The notes: generated by a model from the sequence alone, not told the origin. A DNA stretch of 64,000 bases from DATKAS01 sp963773315 (GCA_963773315.1 CAVZAF010000001.1:70937-134936); one strand, 5' to 3'; counted from the stretch's first letter, positions 1-8,539 are shown. Numbers and translations are program-made.

Positions 1-470
1 CCAGTCGCGCACCGACACGTCGTTGAGGCACGCGTAGCCCGCGATCGCGTCGGGTGCCGACTCGCGGAGTCGCATGCCGCACGCGCTTGCCGATGATCAC
101 CGCGAGCTCGGCCTCCCAGTCGACCGACTCGGACACCGACGGCAGCACGACGTCGTCGTTCGCGCCGATGAGCGCCGGGATGTACTTCGCGAACAGCGTC
201 GGGTACTCGGGGATGTCGCGCCCCGTCTCGAGGATGTGGTTGCGGTAGTTCAGACCGACGCAGATGATCTTCTCGGGCCGCGGGATCAGCGGCGCGAAGT
301 CGAGGCCGGCGACTGGTCTGGTCGACGCCGTTCGCGCTCTCGGCGCGCTGACGCCAGCCCTCGTTGCGAAGGAGCTCGCCCACATCGGCGGCTCCGATGT
401 CGACCGCCGTGTCGCCGTCCATGCGGACCGCACGCGTGCGCTCACCGTCTCGAATCGTCGCAAGCTTCAC
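1..470 (-). CDS. FAH-family hydrolase, partial and frameshifted
   Basis: This is the N-terminal part of a fumarylacetoacetate hydrolase-family enzyme running off the left edge. Read on the minus strand it gives the family signatures VGLNYRNHILETG, PTLFAKYIPALIG and SVDWEAELAVIIGK; the acidic residues of the last one are the metal-binding part in this family. Members hydrolyse or decarboxylate acylpyruvates and related diketo acids in aromatic-ring catabolism; the substrate cannot be told here. I chose the GTG at 470 because it opens with VKLATIRDGERTRAV, a typical family start. The frame breaks near 315 and again near 70, and both breaks are repaired by a one-base change, so an assembly error is likelier than a pseudogene. 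Confidence 0.8.
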   Translation of the reverse strand, partial: MKLATIRDGERTRAVRMDGDTAVDIGAADVGELLRNEGWRQRAESANGVDQTSRRPRLRAADPAAREDHLRRSELPQPHPRDGARHPRVPDAVREVHPGAHRRERRRRAAVGVRVGRLGGRARGDHRQARAACDSASRHPTRSRATRASTTCRCAT

Positions 471-554
471 GGCGGCGAGTATGGCACCGGTCGCGGCGAC
501 GCGGTGACAAGCAGACTTGACATCGTCGCTCGATGACAAGCACACTTGACACCA

Positions 555-755
555 GTGAAGAACCGGGTGCGCGAGCTGCGAGGGACGGCGTCGCTGTCCC
601 AAGCGGAGCTCGCGAGTGCGCTCGGGGTGTCGCGCCAGACGATCAACTCGATCGAGACGGGCCGCTACCTGCCGTCGCTGCCGCTCGCGATGGCGATCGC
701 ACGGTTCTTCCAGGCCGCAGTCGAAGAGGTGTTCGATCCCGAGGAGGGCAGTGAT
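555..755 (+). CDS. Small XRE-family transcriptional regulator
   Basis: A compact DNA-binding protein of about 66 residues that is almost entirely one helix-turn-helix: SQAELASALGVSRQTINSIE is the HTH core, followed by GRYLPSLPLAMAIARFF and EEVFDPEEG. This small family usually sits directly before, and overlaps, a gene for a small membrane protein, as it does here, and probably regulates that pair. I chose the GTG at 555 because family members start with the same KNRVRELR stretch. The frame does not meet a stop at the expected place (two TGA codons lie one base out of frame at 752-757), so the stop has probably been lost to a one-base indel; the long open frame that follows is not real. Confidence 0.75.
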
Positions 756-1149
756 GACGAAGACCACGCCGTGGGGAGAGGCGCGCGGCGACCTCGGCAG
801 TGCTGCTCGTCGGAGGCGGCGCCATCGCAACCGCGACCTGGATCAGCGGCGAGCACGGGCTCGCCGTTGGGTTGGTGGTGTTCTACGTCGTCGCGGCCGT
901 GCATCGCCTGGCTGTGGTCAGGCGGCAAGGGCGACATCGCGGCCATCATGCGAGTCGGCGGTGACGAACGCCAGCGCCGCCTCGACCGGGATGCCACCAC
1001 GATCGCGGGATACGCCATGGTGTTCGCCGCGATCATCGGCGCCGTGGTTCAGATCGCGCGGGCGAAGGCCCGGCGCGTACGGCGTGATGTGCGTCGTCGG
1101 CGGCGTGACCTACGTGGTGGCGCTGATCGCGCTCCAGCGACGCTCCTAG
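754..1149 (+). CDS. Small membrane protein paired with XRE regulator, frameshifted
   Basis: Pieced together across three frames, this reads as a membrane protein of about 130 residues: a transmembrane segment with VLLVGGGAIATATWISGEHG then GLAVGLVVFYVVAAV, a cytoplasmic loop MRVGGDERQRRLDRDAT, and two further hydrophobic segments (AGYAMVFAAIIGAVVQIA and VVGGVTYVVALIAL). The loop and order match the small membrane proteins (DUF2178-like) that accompany XRE regulators of this type. The start overlaps the end of the regulator, suggesting translational coupling. Frame changes near 785, 900 and 1070 are needed to read it. Function unknown. Confidence 0.6.
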   Translation: MTKTTPWGEARGDLGSAARRRRRHRNRDLDQRRARARRWVGGVLRRRGRASPGCGQAARATSRPSCESAVTNASAASTGMPPRSRDTPWCSPRSSAPWFRSRGRRPGAYGVMCVVGGVTYVVALIALQRRS

Positions 1150-1163
1150 CGACGCACGCAGTC

Positions 1164-1820
1164 TCAGGTGGCGAGCCGGCGACGCAGCTCGACGTACACC
1201 GGCCTTCCGACGATCTCGCTGATCTCGTCGCCGAGCGACTCGATGACCGGTCGATCCCCGACATAGGCCCGGTCGCCCTCGGTGCAGCACCAGGCCATCG
1301 TCTCGCCCTCGTCCCCCCAGTCGGCGCGCGTCCAGCGACGCACCGTCGCGACCTCGCCGCCGTCGGCTCGCGGCTCCCAATCCACCTTGATGGGGAGCTG
1401 CCAGCACACCGACGGCTTCCACTCGTGAGGCGGCTCGCCCGCATCGAGCGCGGCGAGGTGCAGCGCGCACCCTGCTCCCCCTCCGAAGTCCGGACCGTTC
1501 AGGAAGATGCAGCCGCTCTCGAGCACACGGGTGTGCAGGCGCGTCTCGTCACGGAAGACGCCATCCCGCTCCGCCTCGGAGTGGTGCTCGAAGCGCTCAG
1601 GTGCCAACGTCGCCGCCAGCGCCGAGATGAGCATCGCCTCGTCGATGTCGCCGAGCTCGGCGCCGATCGAGCAGCAGCCCTGGCCGAGATGCTCAGCCGG
1701 CTCGTCGAGGATGCCGAGGCAGCCGCGCCCCCAGATGCAGGTCCACCGCGACTCGAGGAAGTCGCGATCGAATCGCCACACGACCTCGCCGGCGTCGATC
1801 TCCTCGAACCCCGCGCTCAC
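1164..1820 (-). CDS. Cys-rich conserved hypothetical protein (zinc/iron-chelating type)
   Basis: A 218-residue soluble protein with many conserved cysteines: RWTCIWGRGCLG and GQGCCSIGAEL near the N-terminus, CIFLN and GAGCALH in the middle, and KPSVCWQLPIK and AWCC in the C-terminal half. The spacing recalls DUF3109-like proteins proposed to chelate zinc or iron, but I cannot name a reaction. The GTG start at 1820 overlaps the stop of the upstream hemolysin III-like gene in a GTGA arrangement, so the two are probably translationally coupled. The last gene of the minus-strand run starting at 3387. Confidence 0.7.
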   Translation of the reverse strand: MSAGFEEIDAGEVVWRFDRDFLESRWTCIWGRGCLGILDEPAEHLGQGCCSIGAELGDIDEAMLISALAATLAPERFEHHSEAERDGVFRDETRLHTRVLESGCIFLNGPDFGGGAGCALHLAALDAGEPPHEWKPSVCWQLPIKVDWEPRADGGEVATVRRWTRADWGDEGETMAWCCTEGDRAYVGDRPVIESLGDEISEIVGRPVYVELRRRLAT

Positions 1821-2470
1821 CCGCGCCCCGCGAGGCTGAACACCGCCACGTATTGGACCAGCGCGGCGACGACGACGAGCGCGTGGAAGAGCTCGTGGTA
1901 TCCGAACGTCGACGGCCACAGATTGGGTTTGTGCAACGCGTACACGACGGCGCCCGCGGTGTAGAGAAGCCCTCCGATGAGGACGAGCGCCACCTCGAGG
2001 CCGGTCAACGCGTCGAGGTAGGCGGGAAGGTCGACGAGAGCCAACCAGCCGACGACCACGTAGACGGCCGCGACCACCGGGTACGGCGCGTGAAGCCAGA
2101 ACAGGCGGATCGAGATCCCGATCGCGGCGGCGACCCAAGTCACGACCAAGAGCGCGGTCTGTGTCGTCCCTGTGAGTCCGAGTGTGATCACGGCCGTGTA
2201 AGAGCCGGCGATCGCCAGGAGGATCGTCGAGTGGTCGACACGCTTGAGGTGCGCCATCGCTTCTGGGGACAGTCGACCGCTGTGGTAGACCGCGCTCACC
2301 GCGAGCATCGCCGTGACGCACGCGCCGTAGACGAGCACGGCGACGACGTTGCCGGGGCCCGTGACGCGCACCGCGAGGACCGCGAACAGCACGATCGCGA
2401 CGGGCACCGACCATCGGTGGATGACACCCCGGAGCCGGGGCCGAACAAGGCCGGGAGCCGACACAGACAC
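1817..2470 (-). CDS. Hemolysin III / YqfA-like (TrhA) membrane protein
   Basis: A 217-residue polytopic protein with about seven hydrophobic segments. Family signatures are VSAVYHSGRLSPE with KRVDHSTILLAIAGSYT near the middle and GYHELFHALVVVAA near the end; the Ser/His/Asp residues in these motifs form the presumed zinc site of the HlyIII/PAQR superfamily. Members act in membrane homeostasis in bacteria; the name hemolysin is historical. The GTG at 2470 lies two bases after the stop of the LLM oxidoreductase gene, with a ribosome-binding site inside that gene, so both are probably one transcript. Confidence 0.88.
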   Translation of the reverse strand: MSVSAPGLVRPRLRGVIHRWSVPVAIVLFAVLAVRVTGPGNVVAVLVYGACVTAMLAVSAVYHSGRLSPEAMAHLKRVDHSTILLAIAGSYTAVITLGLTGTTQTALLVVTWVAAAIGISIRLFWLHAPYPVVAAVYVVVGWLALVDLPAYLDALTGLEVALVLIGGLLYTAGAVVYALHKPNLWPSTFGYHELFHALVVVAALVQYVAVFSLAGRG

Positions 2471-2472
2471 CG

Positions 2473-3387
2473 CTATGCCCCAGCGAGCTCCTTGAGAAGG
2501 GCCCGCGTGCGATGACGAGATGACGATCGATCCTCGCCAACGGGGAAGGGCGCCGCCCACACGTCCGTCGCGCCGGCGTCGAAGAGCGCTTGGATGTCCG
2601 CGGCCACGGTCGCTTCGTCGCCGACGACTGCCGCGTCTCCCGGCCCTGCCGCCCCGCCGATGTCGAGGAGTCGGCGGTAGTTCGGCAGCACGCCGTAGTT
2701 GGCGAACATCTCCGCTGCCGCCGTGCGCGCCTCGCTCACGTCGTCGTGCACCGCGACCGGAAGCCCGGCGACGATGCGCGGCGTCGACCGACCGGCTGCG
2801 GCCGCGGCGGCGTTGATCAGGGGCGCGACGTGCGTCTCGATCGCCTTGGCGTTGCCCATCCAGAGGATCGTTCCGTCGGTGCGCTCGCCGGCGACGCGCA
2901 GCAATCGAGGGGCCAACGCGGAGACCATCACGCTCACGGGCTGCGGCAGGGCGCTCGTGATCGGGATGTGGACGCGGAAGTGCTCGCCGTCGAGCGTGAC
3001 CCCCTCGCCGCGCAGGAGCGTGCTGAGCACGGTGACGTACTCCTCGGTGTGTGCTCCGACACCGTCGTAGGAGAGGCCGTATGCCCCCTCGATCACCAGC
3101 TGGTGCGAAGGACCGATGCCGAGCGTGAGCCCCGGACGCCCCATGGCCGCCGCGGTCGACGCGGCACGGTTCGCCTGCAGCACCGGGTGACAGGTGTAGG
3201 TCTGGAGCACCGCGGTGCCCAGCTCGATGGAGGTCGTGGCCCGGCCCGCCAGTGCCATCGCCACGAGGGGATCGCCAAGGATCGCACTCGGGTACCAAAG
3301 GCTCGTGAAGCCGTCAGCCTCCGCTTCGGCCGCTTGCTGCACGAGGCGCTCCGCCGTCGTGCCTCCGCCCGAAAGTCCGATTCGCAT
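2473..3387 (-). CDS. LLM-class F420-dependent oxidoreductase
   Basis: A 304-residue luciferase-like TIM-barrel protein. The N-terminus (MRIGLSGGGTTAERLVQQA, then FTSLWYPSA) and TSIELGTAVLQTYTCHP, GRPGLTLGIGPSHQ and DGTILWMGN are standard for actinobacterial luciferase-like monooxygenases, most of which use coenzyme F420 or FMN. The substrate is unknown. It heads a tight minus-strand run with the hemolysin III-like and Cys-rich genes. Confidence 0.88.
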   Translation of the reverse strand: MRIGLSGGGTTAERLVQQAAEAEADGFTSLWYPSAILGDPLVAMALAGRATTSIELGTAVLQTYTCHPVLQANRAASTAAAMGRPGLTLGIGPSHQLVIEGAYGLSYDGVGAHTEEYVTVLSTLLRGEGVTLDGEHFRVHIPITSALPQPVSVMVSALAPRLLRVAGERTDGTILWMGNAKAIETHVAPLINAAAAAAGRSTPRIVAGLPVAVHDDVSEARTAAAEMFANYGVLPNYRRLLDIGGAAGPGDAAVVGDEATVAADIQALFDAGATDVWAAPFPVGEDRSSSRHRTRALLKELAGA

Positions 3388-3431
3388 GGCGAGACCCTAG
3401 GGCGCTCACCGCGCGAGGCCGCGAGACGGCG

Positions 3432-3704
3432 CTACTTGGTGAATGCGGTGTGGAGGGGCTGGTAGGTCCGTTCGGGCGCGAGGCCGGGCGGCAGGTTCGG
3501 CTTCACCGCGGTGTCGAAGAACGCGTCGCCGTCGGCTTCCGACTCCCAGATCTCGACGACCCGCCAGCCACCTGAGGGAGTCGGGCCGCCCGCGTGAGAC
3601 ACGAAGCCCTTCGAAGCCCGTAGCACCGGCATCAGCTGGCCGATCATCCCCGCGTACACGTCTTCGGTCATACCGGGCACCTCACCAATCATCAGCACTG
3701 CCAT
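3432..3704 (-). CDS. Small ABM-like dimeric alpha/beta-barrel protein
   Basis: A 90-residue protein of the antibiotic-biosynthesis-monooxygenase-like ferredoxin fold: MAVLMIGEVPGMTEDVYAGM, GFVSHAGG, GWRVVEIWESEADGDAFFD. Such proteins are usually homodimeric heme- or quinol-linked monooxygenases or simple dimeric stress proteins; the sequence does not say which. The ATG at 3704 has a strong GGAGG about 7 bases before it. Confidence 0.75.
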   Translation of the reverse strand: MAVLMIGEVPGMTEDVYAGMIGQLMPVLRASKGFVSHAGGPTPSGGWRVVEIWESEADGDAFFDTAVKPNLPPGLAPERTYQPLHTAFTK

Positions 3705-3826
3705 CTGATCCCTCCTCGTCCTCGCGAAGACCCTATGTGTACGAGACGCACGGCGAGGCAGGCCACGACGGCTTTGCTTCGGCCCTTGCGAGCAGCCGAC
3801 GCTCCGGTGACGACCTTCAGGAGACC

Positions 3827-5200
3827 TCAGCCGCCCTGGAAGTCCGCCGTCTCCCACACACGTTGGTTCAGATTGCCCTGGACCGCCGCGATGTAGGTCT
3901 CCGCCGGAGCGGTGTGCCACCGGCCCGAGAACCAAACGCCCAGGCAGCCCCACACGTCGCCCGCAGCGTAGGTCGCGCCGCGCTCCACCGTGTTCAGCCA
4001 CGTGTACTGGCCCTCGTAGCAGCTGCGCCAGACCGAGTACGTGTAGTCGAGGTTGAACGCGGATGACACCACGGCGTATCCGTTGGTGAAAGCGAGCGTG
4101 TGGTACTGGTAGCGCACCTGACCGAGTCCGATCGACTCCGGACACTGGCCTGAGCCAGTGCGGAACGTCGGATAGCAGTTGTTCTGGTCGCTGGTGAGGT
4201 CGCCCGTCGCGTCCTGATGCCACCACGATTCCTGTGCGATCTGGGCGCGGACGATGTCCTCATCGATGCCCCACTTGCACGAGACCCATTCGATGATCTC
4301 GTCGGTCGTGCCCGTGAAGTTTCCGGTCACCCGTGCAAGTCCGCTGACGGCCGCGCCCTTGGTGTGGTTCGCCACATTGTTGATCGGGCGACGCTCAGCC
4401 ATCGGTCGGACTTGCGACGCGCACGCGGCGTCGGACGGCAAGGCAGCGCCCGGAGGCAGCGTCGAGAAGTGCCCCGTCGGCGGCGTGATTGTCGTCGTGG
4501 GGCTGGTTGTCGTGGGCGGAGGCGGCGTCGTCGTGGTCGGCTTCGCCGTCGTCGTGGTCGTCGGCGGCTGCGTCGTCGTGGTCGGCTTCGCCGTCGTCGT
4601 GGTCGTCGGCGGCTGCGTCGTCGTGGTCGGCTTCGCCGTCGTCGTGGTCGTCGGCGGCTGCATGGTCGTCGGCGGCTGCGTGGTCGTCGGCGGCTGCGTG
4701 GTCGTCGGCGGCTGCGTCGTCGTCGGCTTCGCCGTCGTCGTGGCCGGCGTCGCCGCCGTGGTGGTCGTCCCGCCCGACACAGTCACTGTGATTCGTGCCG
4801 CATCGTTGTTCCAATGGGGGAGGCCGTTCCAGCCCACGCCGAAGACGCCGACCTTGACCACATGTGCTGTCGTCGCCTCGTTCGCCGGCACGGACCAGGT
4901 CGCGGTGAACTGACGCGCAACATTGGGCATGAACGATTGCCCATCCCAGTAGCGCTGAAACGACTTCGTGGACCCGTTGTAGATCTCAAGGTCAACAAGT
5001 GCGCTTGAAGTCGCGCTTGACATCACGCTGACAGTCACCGTGACGGCGCTACCGCGCGCGACCTGTGTGCCATTCACGCTCGCGGTGGTCGTCCATCCGT
5101 TGGATGAAGCCGCGCTCGCTCCGTCGTCCGGGAGCGCGATGACTACGAATCCCAGAGCGAGCACTACGAAGATCGTCAGCAGCCGGTTCCTGAGCGACAT
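3827..5200 (-). CDS. Secreted transglycosylase-like protein with Thr/Pro linker
   Basis: A secreted cell-wall protein of 457 residues. The N-terminus has a signal peptide (RNRLLTIFVVLALGFVVIAL, cleaved near SAAS). A beta-rich domain of about 120 residues follows (WTTTASVNGTQVARG ... NDAARITVTVSGG), possibly carbohydrate-binding. Then comes a roughly 100-residue Thr/Pro/Lys linker, and a C-terminal domain with VRAQIAQESWWHQDATGD, IGLGQVRYQYH and cysteines, which resembles lysozyme-fold lytic transglycosylases; the Glu of AQES is the likely catalytic acid. The start at 5200 is preceded by GAGGACGAG; longer in-frame starts upstream lack signal-peptide character. Probably remodels peptidoglycan outside the cell. 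Confidence 0.75.
   Translation of the reverse strand: MSLRNRLLTIFVVLALGFVVIALPDDGASAASSNGWTTTASVNGTQVARGSAVTVTVSVMSSATSSALVDLEIYNGSTKSFQRYWDGQSFMPNVARQFTATWSVPANEATTAHVVKVGVFGVGWNGLPHWNNDAARITVTVSGGTTTTAATPATTTAKPTTTQPPTTTQPPTTTQPPTTMQPPTTTTTAKPTTTTQPPTTTTTAKPTTTTQPPTTTTTAKPTTTTPPPPTTTSPTTTITPPTGHFSTLPPGAALPSDAACASQVRPMAERRPINNVANHTKGAAVSGLARVTGNFTGTTDEIIEWVSCKWGIDEDIVRAQIAQESWWHQDATGDLTSDQNNCYPTFRTGSGQCPESIGLGQVRYQYHTLAFTNGYAVVSSAFNLDYTYSVWRSCYEGQYTWLNTVERGATYAAGDVWGCLGVWFSGRWHTAPAETYIAAVQGNLNQRVWETADFQGG
4480..4760 (-). repeat. In-frame tandem repeats coding the Thr/Pro linker
   Basis: Two nested coding repeats. Between about 4520 and 4665 there are three copies of a 45-base unit coding a 15-residue block rich in TTTT, AKP and QPP; from about 4650 to 4735 there are four copies of an 18-base unit coding TTTQPP. 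All units keep frame, so array length could vary without loss of function. Confidence 0.85.
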
Positions 5201-5522
5201 CTCGTCCTCCGCTATCGGTCGTCGGTCGCGATCCTGGCCGCGCCGGTCGCCGGACGCGACACGACGGACCTGCAGTTCCTCTGACATCGACACGGACGAA
5301 GAAAAACTTGACAGTCCGGACCAGGCAACGGATACCCGCGGTTCGTTCCGTCCCTCGTCGCGAAATTCGTTTGGGTCGAGCGCGACGACTAAGCAGCTTT
5401 CGTCGGACCGTAAGCAAGACGCGCCGCGCATGCTGACGGGCTGCACGAAGGTTCGATCGTGGATCTCACATCTGGCGCGAGAACGCGCTTACCGTCAGGG
5501 CGTGGACTATCGGGTGGGCGCG
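5201..5522. other. Intergenic region, no gene seen
   Basis: Upstream of the secreted transglycosylase-like gene. Locally less G+C-rich than its surroundings (the stretch near 5298-5312 is A-rich), which fits a promoter region for that gene, but I cannot pick a defined -35/-10 pair. No RNA gene seen. Confidence 0.4.
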
Positions 5523-5789
5523 ATGTACGTCTCTACCAAGGTGGTATGGCAGCCAGCGCATCGTGAGGCGTCCACGATTGTCCTCGAGCCAGCCCACGGT
5601 GAACGCTTGCATGCAATGCACCCCGAGGCCGGGGCGACGGGCGCCACGATGTGTGGCGTCGGTGCGACGCGAGTCGAGGGCTCGTGGAGCGCGGTCACGC
5701 CGTTCGAAAGGTGTTCGCCTTGTGAGGAGGCGATTGACGCGGACGCCATCGACTTGAGAACGGTGCGCGCCCTCGAACACGGCGACTGA
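5523..5789 (+). CDS. Small hypothetical protein with Cys motif
   Basis: An 88-residue reading frame with MCGVGATRVEGSW followed by TPFERCSPCEEAI, i.e. one Cys-Gly and a CxxC placed like a small zinc ribbon of the kind common in short actinobacterial proteins. The start is uncertain (ATG 5523 or GTG 5505) and no good ribosome-binding site is visible. I do not recognise the family. Confidence 0.45.
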   Translation: MYVSTKVVWQPAHREASTIVLEPAHGERLHAMHPEAGATGATMCGVGATRVEGSWSAVTPFERCSPCEEAIDADAIDLRTVRALEHGD

Positions 5790-6176
5790 TTGGGTGAGCG
5801 CCTGGCGGGGAATCGACGCGGGCGTTCGTCTCGATGTTGCAGTTGATCGACGTGTCGTTCTCGGCAAGGCAGCGGGCGACTTCGACGGGCAGATCCTGTC
5901 GTGGCTGAGCCTCGGAACGGAAGCACCGGGCGACGCGGTTGCCGACCGGTCGGTCATGGTGTACTTCTTGATGAGTTCTGCGGCGGCTTCGGCGATGCCG
6001 GCGCACCCGGGCGGCGGGAACCCCGGGTGCGCTGGCCGCCGATCAGAGGCCCGACCGGCCGGGACGCTCAGCAAGCCCTTGCCCGGCAGGATGCGATGGA
6101 TGAGTCTTCGTCTTCGTCGATGTCGAAGTCGTCGTCGAGCAACTCCATCTCGCGGCTGAGTGCCGCCGTCGTGTTC
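5790..6176. other. Intergenic region with a repeat copy
   Basis: No convincing gene. Open frames here have poor composition. It holds one copy of the dispersed rel-tail repeat at about 6069-6104 and, on the minus strand at about 6080-6170, a short run that would code an acidic stretch (LLDDDFDIDEDED) without a credible start or partner, possibly the tail of a lost gene. Confidence 0.4.
6069..6104 (-). repeat. Dispersed rel-tail repeat, copy E
   Basis: The core AGCCCTTGCCCGGCAGGATG is nearly identical to the 3' end of rel at 22118. Read on the minus strand it would code RILPGKG. It diverges after about 36 bases. Confidence 0.6.
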
Positions 6177-7466
6177 TCAGGCGGGTGGCGGCGCAGTGAC
6201 CAACACGGGGTGTGACGTCGTGTTGTTGGTGCCGTTGGTCTCGCCGCCGATGCCGTTCGGCAGCGTCACGTTCACGCTGAACGCGCCGTCGCCGAACTCG
6301 GCGTTGAACCGAAGGTTGAACGACACGGTGCTCGTAGCGCCAGCAGCGATGACGACGCCGGGCTTCGAGATGATCGTCAAGACCGTCGGTGTGCCCGGGG
6401 AGCCCGGTGAGCCGAAGTCCCCGCTCGATTGCAGGACCGTCCAGTCGTCGACAGGGCTGAAGCTCGACGCGTCGATACGGGCCCCGAACTCGGGGACGTC
6501 AGTCACTGGCAGCGTCACGGTGAACGTCAGCGTGCCCACCGTCGGTTCGGTGCCCACGTTCTCGAGGACGACGGAGTACTCCGGCTCGTTGGGATAGAGC
6601 AGGGTGGACGGGCCCTCGACGACCGGCGTGAGGTCTGGGCCTGGTCCCACCTCGACGACTGTGAGATGCGAGGCCGAGTTGTTCGAGGCGTTGGTCTCGC
6701 CGCCGATGCCTGTCGGCAGGGTCGTGGAGATCACGAACGAACCGGGGATCGTGTCGCCCCATGTCATGCGCAACGTGATCGTGGAGACTTGCCCGGGCCC
6801 GAGCACGAAGCCGTCGTTCGACTCGTACGTCAGCTCGCCTCCACTGGATCCGATGAACGTCCAGTCGTTCGCTCCCTGGGGCGTGGCAGTGAACGGGCTG
6901 GCCCCCGTCTGGATGTCGATTGCCACGGTGACCGTCATCGGCCCCGACGTGGGAGCGGTGCCGACGTTCTCGATGTCGACGGTGTACGTCTCGGCGACAC
7001 CAGGCTCGGTGGCCGTCGGGCCCCCAATGGTCGGCGTCAGGTCCGGGACTGCGACCGTCGTCGTTGTCGAGGACGTCGTCGTCGTGGCCACTGTCGTCGG
7101 CGTGGTCGGGATCGGCTCCGGGGTCGGAGTCGGAGTCGGCGAGATGGTCGTCGGCGTGGTTGTGGTCGTGCTGGTGACGGTGGTCGCCGTGGCCGCGCCG
7201 GTGGTTGTCGCCCCGATCGTCGTCGGAGCGGCGGTCGGGGTCACAGTCGTCGACGGTGCGCAATCCTGCGCGTCCGCCCTTCGGGCGTCGCCGACAACGA
7301 GCCCCGCCGCTGCGAGCGCGAACGCGACGACGACGGCCGCGCCGCCACCGACCCCACGACGGCGAACGCCGAGCACGAGCGCGACCCCCGCCCCTAGTAC
7401 AAGGATTGCGAGTGGCACGACGAGCAGGGGTGTGCCTCCCGTCAGGGGCAGGACGCAATCGCTCAT
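6177..7466 (-). CDS. Surface protein with two CARDB-like domains and N-terminal LPXTG-like module
   Basis: A 429-residue exported protein. It opens with LPLTGG at residues 6-11, a hydrophobic segment of about 20 residues and RRRG: the exact order of a C-terminal sortase sorting signal, but at the N-terminus. A second hydrophobic segment (AAVVVAFALAAAGLVVG) ends in an alanine-rich, cleavage-like ADAQ. A Thr/Pro linker of about 80 residues leads to two tandem domains (each starting PDLTP and containing VxxVGTxPTxG and TLPxGIGGETNxxNN) of the CARDB/DUF11 beta-sandwich kind. No C-terminal anchor is visible. Probably a cell-surface structural or adhesive protein. Confidence 0.7.
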   Translation of the reverse strand: MSDCVLPLTGGTPLLVVPLAILVLGAGVALVLGVRRRGVGGGAAVVVAFALAAAGLVVGDARRADAQDCAPSTTVTPTAAPTTIGATTTGAATATTVTSTTTTTPTTISPTPTPTPEPIPTTPTTVATTTTSSTTTTVAVPDLTPTIGGPTATEPGVAETYTVDIENVGTAPTSGPMTVTVAIDIQTGASPFTATPQGANDWTFIGSSGGELTYESNDGFVLGPGQVSTITLRMTWGDTIPGSFVISTTLPTGIGGETNASNNSASHLTVVEVGPGPDLTPVVEGPSTLLYPNEPEYSVVLENVGTEPTVGTLTFTVTLPVTDVPEFGARIDASSFSPVDDWTVLQSSGDFGSPGSPGTPTVLTIISKPGVVIAAGATSTVSFNLRFNAEFGDGAFSVNVTLPNGIGGETNGTNNTTSHPVLVTAPPPA

Positions 7467-7507
7467 TCCGCCAATGTCTATCTTGTCCGCGCGTCAGCGA
7501 GGGCTCG

Positions 7508-7550
7508 TCGACCTTTGGCCAGGGAGGATGCGACAGGCGTCGTCTAGCCC
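7508..7550 (-). repeat. Dispersed rel-tail repeat, copy D
   Basis: The most diverged copy (core CAGGGAGGATGCGACAGGCG), but its end, GGCGTCGTCTAGCCC, matches copy C at 9468-9480. Lies between two divergent genes. Confidence 0.5.
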
Positions 7551-7594
7551 CGACCGTGCGCTGTGCACGCGCATCCTCCGCGATACTGACGCGC

Positions 7595-8530
7595 ATGGGG
7601 TGGGTGCGCGCAGTCGGAGTCGCGGCGTGCGTCCTCGTGGTCTGCAGCTGCTCGTCGAGCCATGACCAGGCAGCCGGGCCCACGGCGACAGCCGCGCCCA
7701 GTGGGTTCGCAGGTCAGCCGGTCACCTCAGCACCCACGCGAGCGACGCCGTCGTTCGATCCGCAGAGCGCCGACTGTGAAGCGGGAGCGCCGGGCTGCGT
7801 CGACGCCACAGTCGCGGAGATGACCACCCGATTGGCCCCGCTGCTCCAGTCGTGCGACCACAACAGCGTGTTCGCGCTGACCTATCTCCGCACCACGGAG
7901 GAGTTCCGTCGGACCGTCGATGATCCCACCTCGTTCTCTGACGTTGCGTACATGACCCGTGAGGACGCGCTCTTCGCGAGCTTCTACTTCGACGCCTACG
8001 ACGCCTGGAAGTCCGGACGCTCGGCTGACGTGCCTCAAGCATGGGAGATCGCCTTCGACGCGGCGCGATCCGAGCAGGTCACCGGGATCGGCGACGCGTT
8101 GCTCGGCATCAGTGCCCACGTGAACCGTGACCTGCCCTTCATCCTCGAGCGGCTCGGGCTCGTGACGCCCGACGGAACCAGCCGCGAGGCCGACCATGAC
8201 CGCATCAACGCCGTGCTCGGCCGCGTGATCGGCCCGATGATGGCGGAGGCTGCGTCCCGTCTCGACCCGACGATCGCAAACAAGCAGGTGGGCGGTCAGA
8301 CCTTCGACGACGCGCAAGCCCTCCAGTTCATCGTCGGATGGCGCAACAACGCGTGGGCGAACGCCGAGAAGCTCGTCGCCGCGCCCACGCCTGCCGCGCA
8401 CGCTGCGGTGGCGGCCGAGATCGAGACAGAGGCTGCGACGACGTCGCGCGGGCTGCTCGCGGCTACCACCTCCGCCTCACCGGAGGATGCGACGGCGCGC
8501 GACGACTACTGCGCAACGCACCACGGCTGA
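7595..8530 (+). CDS. DUF5995-family lipoprotein
   Basis: A 311-residue exported protein with a lipoprotein signal (MGWVRAVGVAACVLVVCSCS; the Cys of the VCSC box is the likely lipidated residue), an Ala/Thr/Pro spacer and a helical domain of about 240 residues: FALTYLRTTEEFRR, FASFYFDAYDAWKSG, VPQAWEIAFDAA, GIGDALLGISAHVNRDLPF. That order is that of the DUF5995 family; the conserved Tyr, Asp and His suggest an enzyme, but no activity is established to my knowledge. Confidence 0.75.
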   Translation: MGWVRAVGVAACVLVVCSCSSSHDQAAGPTATAAPSGFAGQPVTSAPTRATPSFDPQSADCEAGAPGCVDATVAEMTTRLAPLLQSCDHNSVFALTYLRTTEEFRRTVDDPTSFSDVAYMTREDALFASFYFDAYDAWKSGRSADVPQAWEIAFDAARSEQVTGIGDALLGISAHVNRDLPFILERLGLVTPDGTSREADHDRINAVLGRVIGPMMAEAASRLDPTIANKQVGGQTFDDAQALQFIVGWRNNAWANAEKLVAAPTPAAHAAVAAEIETEAATTSRGLLAATTSASPEDATARDDYCATHHG

Positions 8531-8539
8531 GCCTGCAGC

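Noticed and set aside
546..1964. Long plus-strand open frame of 472 codons
   Set aside because: Only its start (XRE) and a short middle piece match real proteins; the rest is antisense to the Cys-rich gene at 1164-1820.
4480..4760. Regular repeats that could suggest a CRISPR array
   Set aside because: The units are contiguous without spacers, keep reading frame and code a Thr/Pro linker.
6429..7397. Plus-strand open frames over the CARDB-like gene
   Set aside because: Low-complexity Val/Gly or Arg-rich products typical of the reverse of Thr/Pro linkers.
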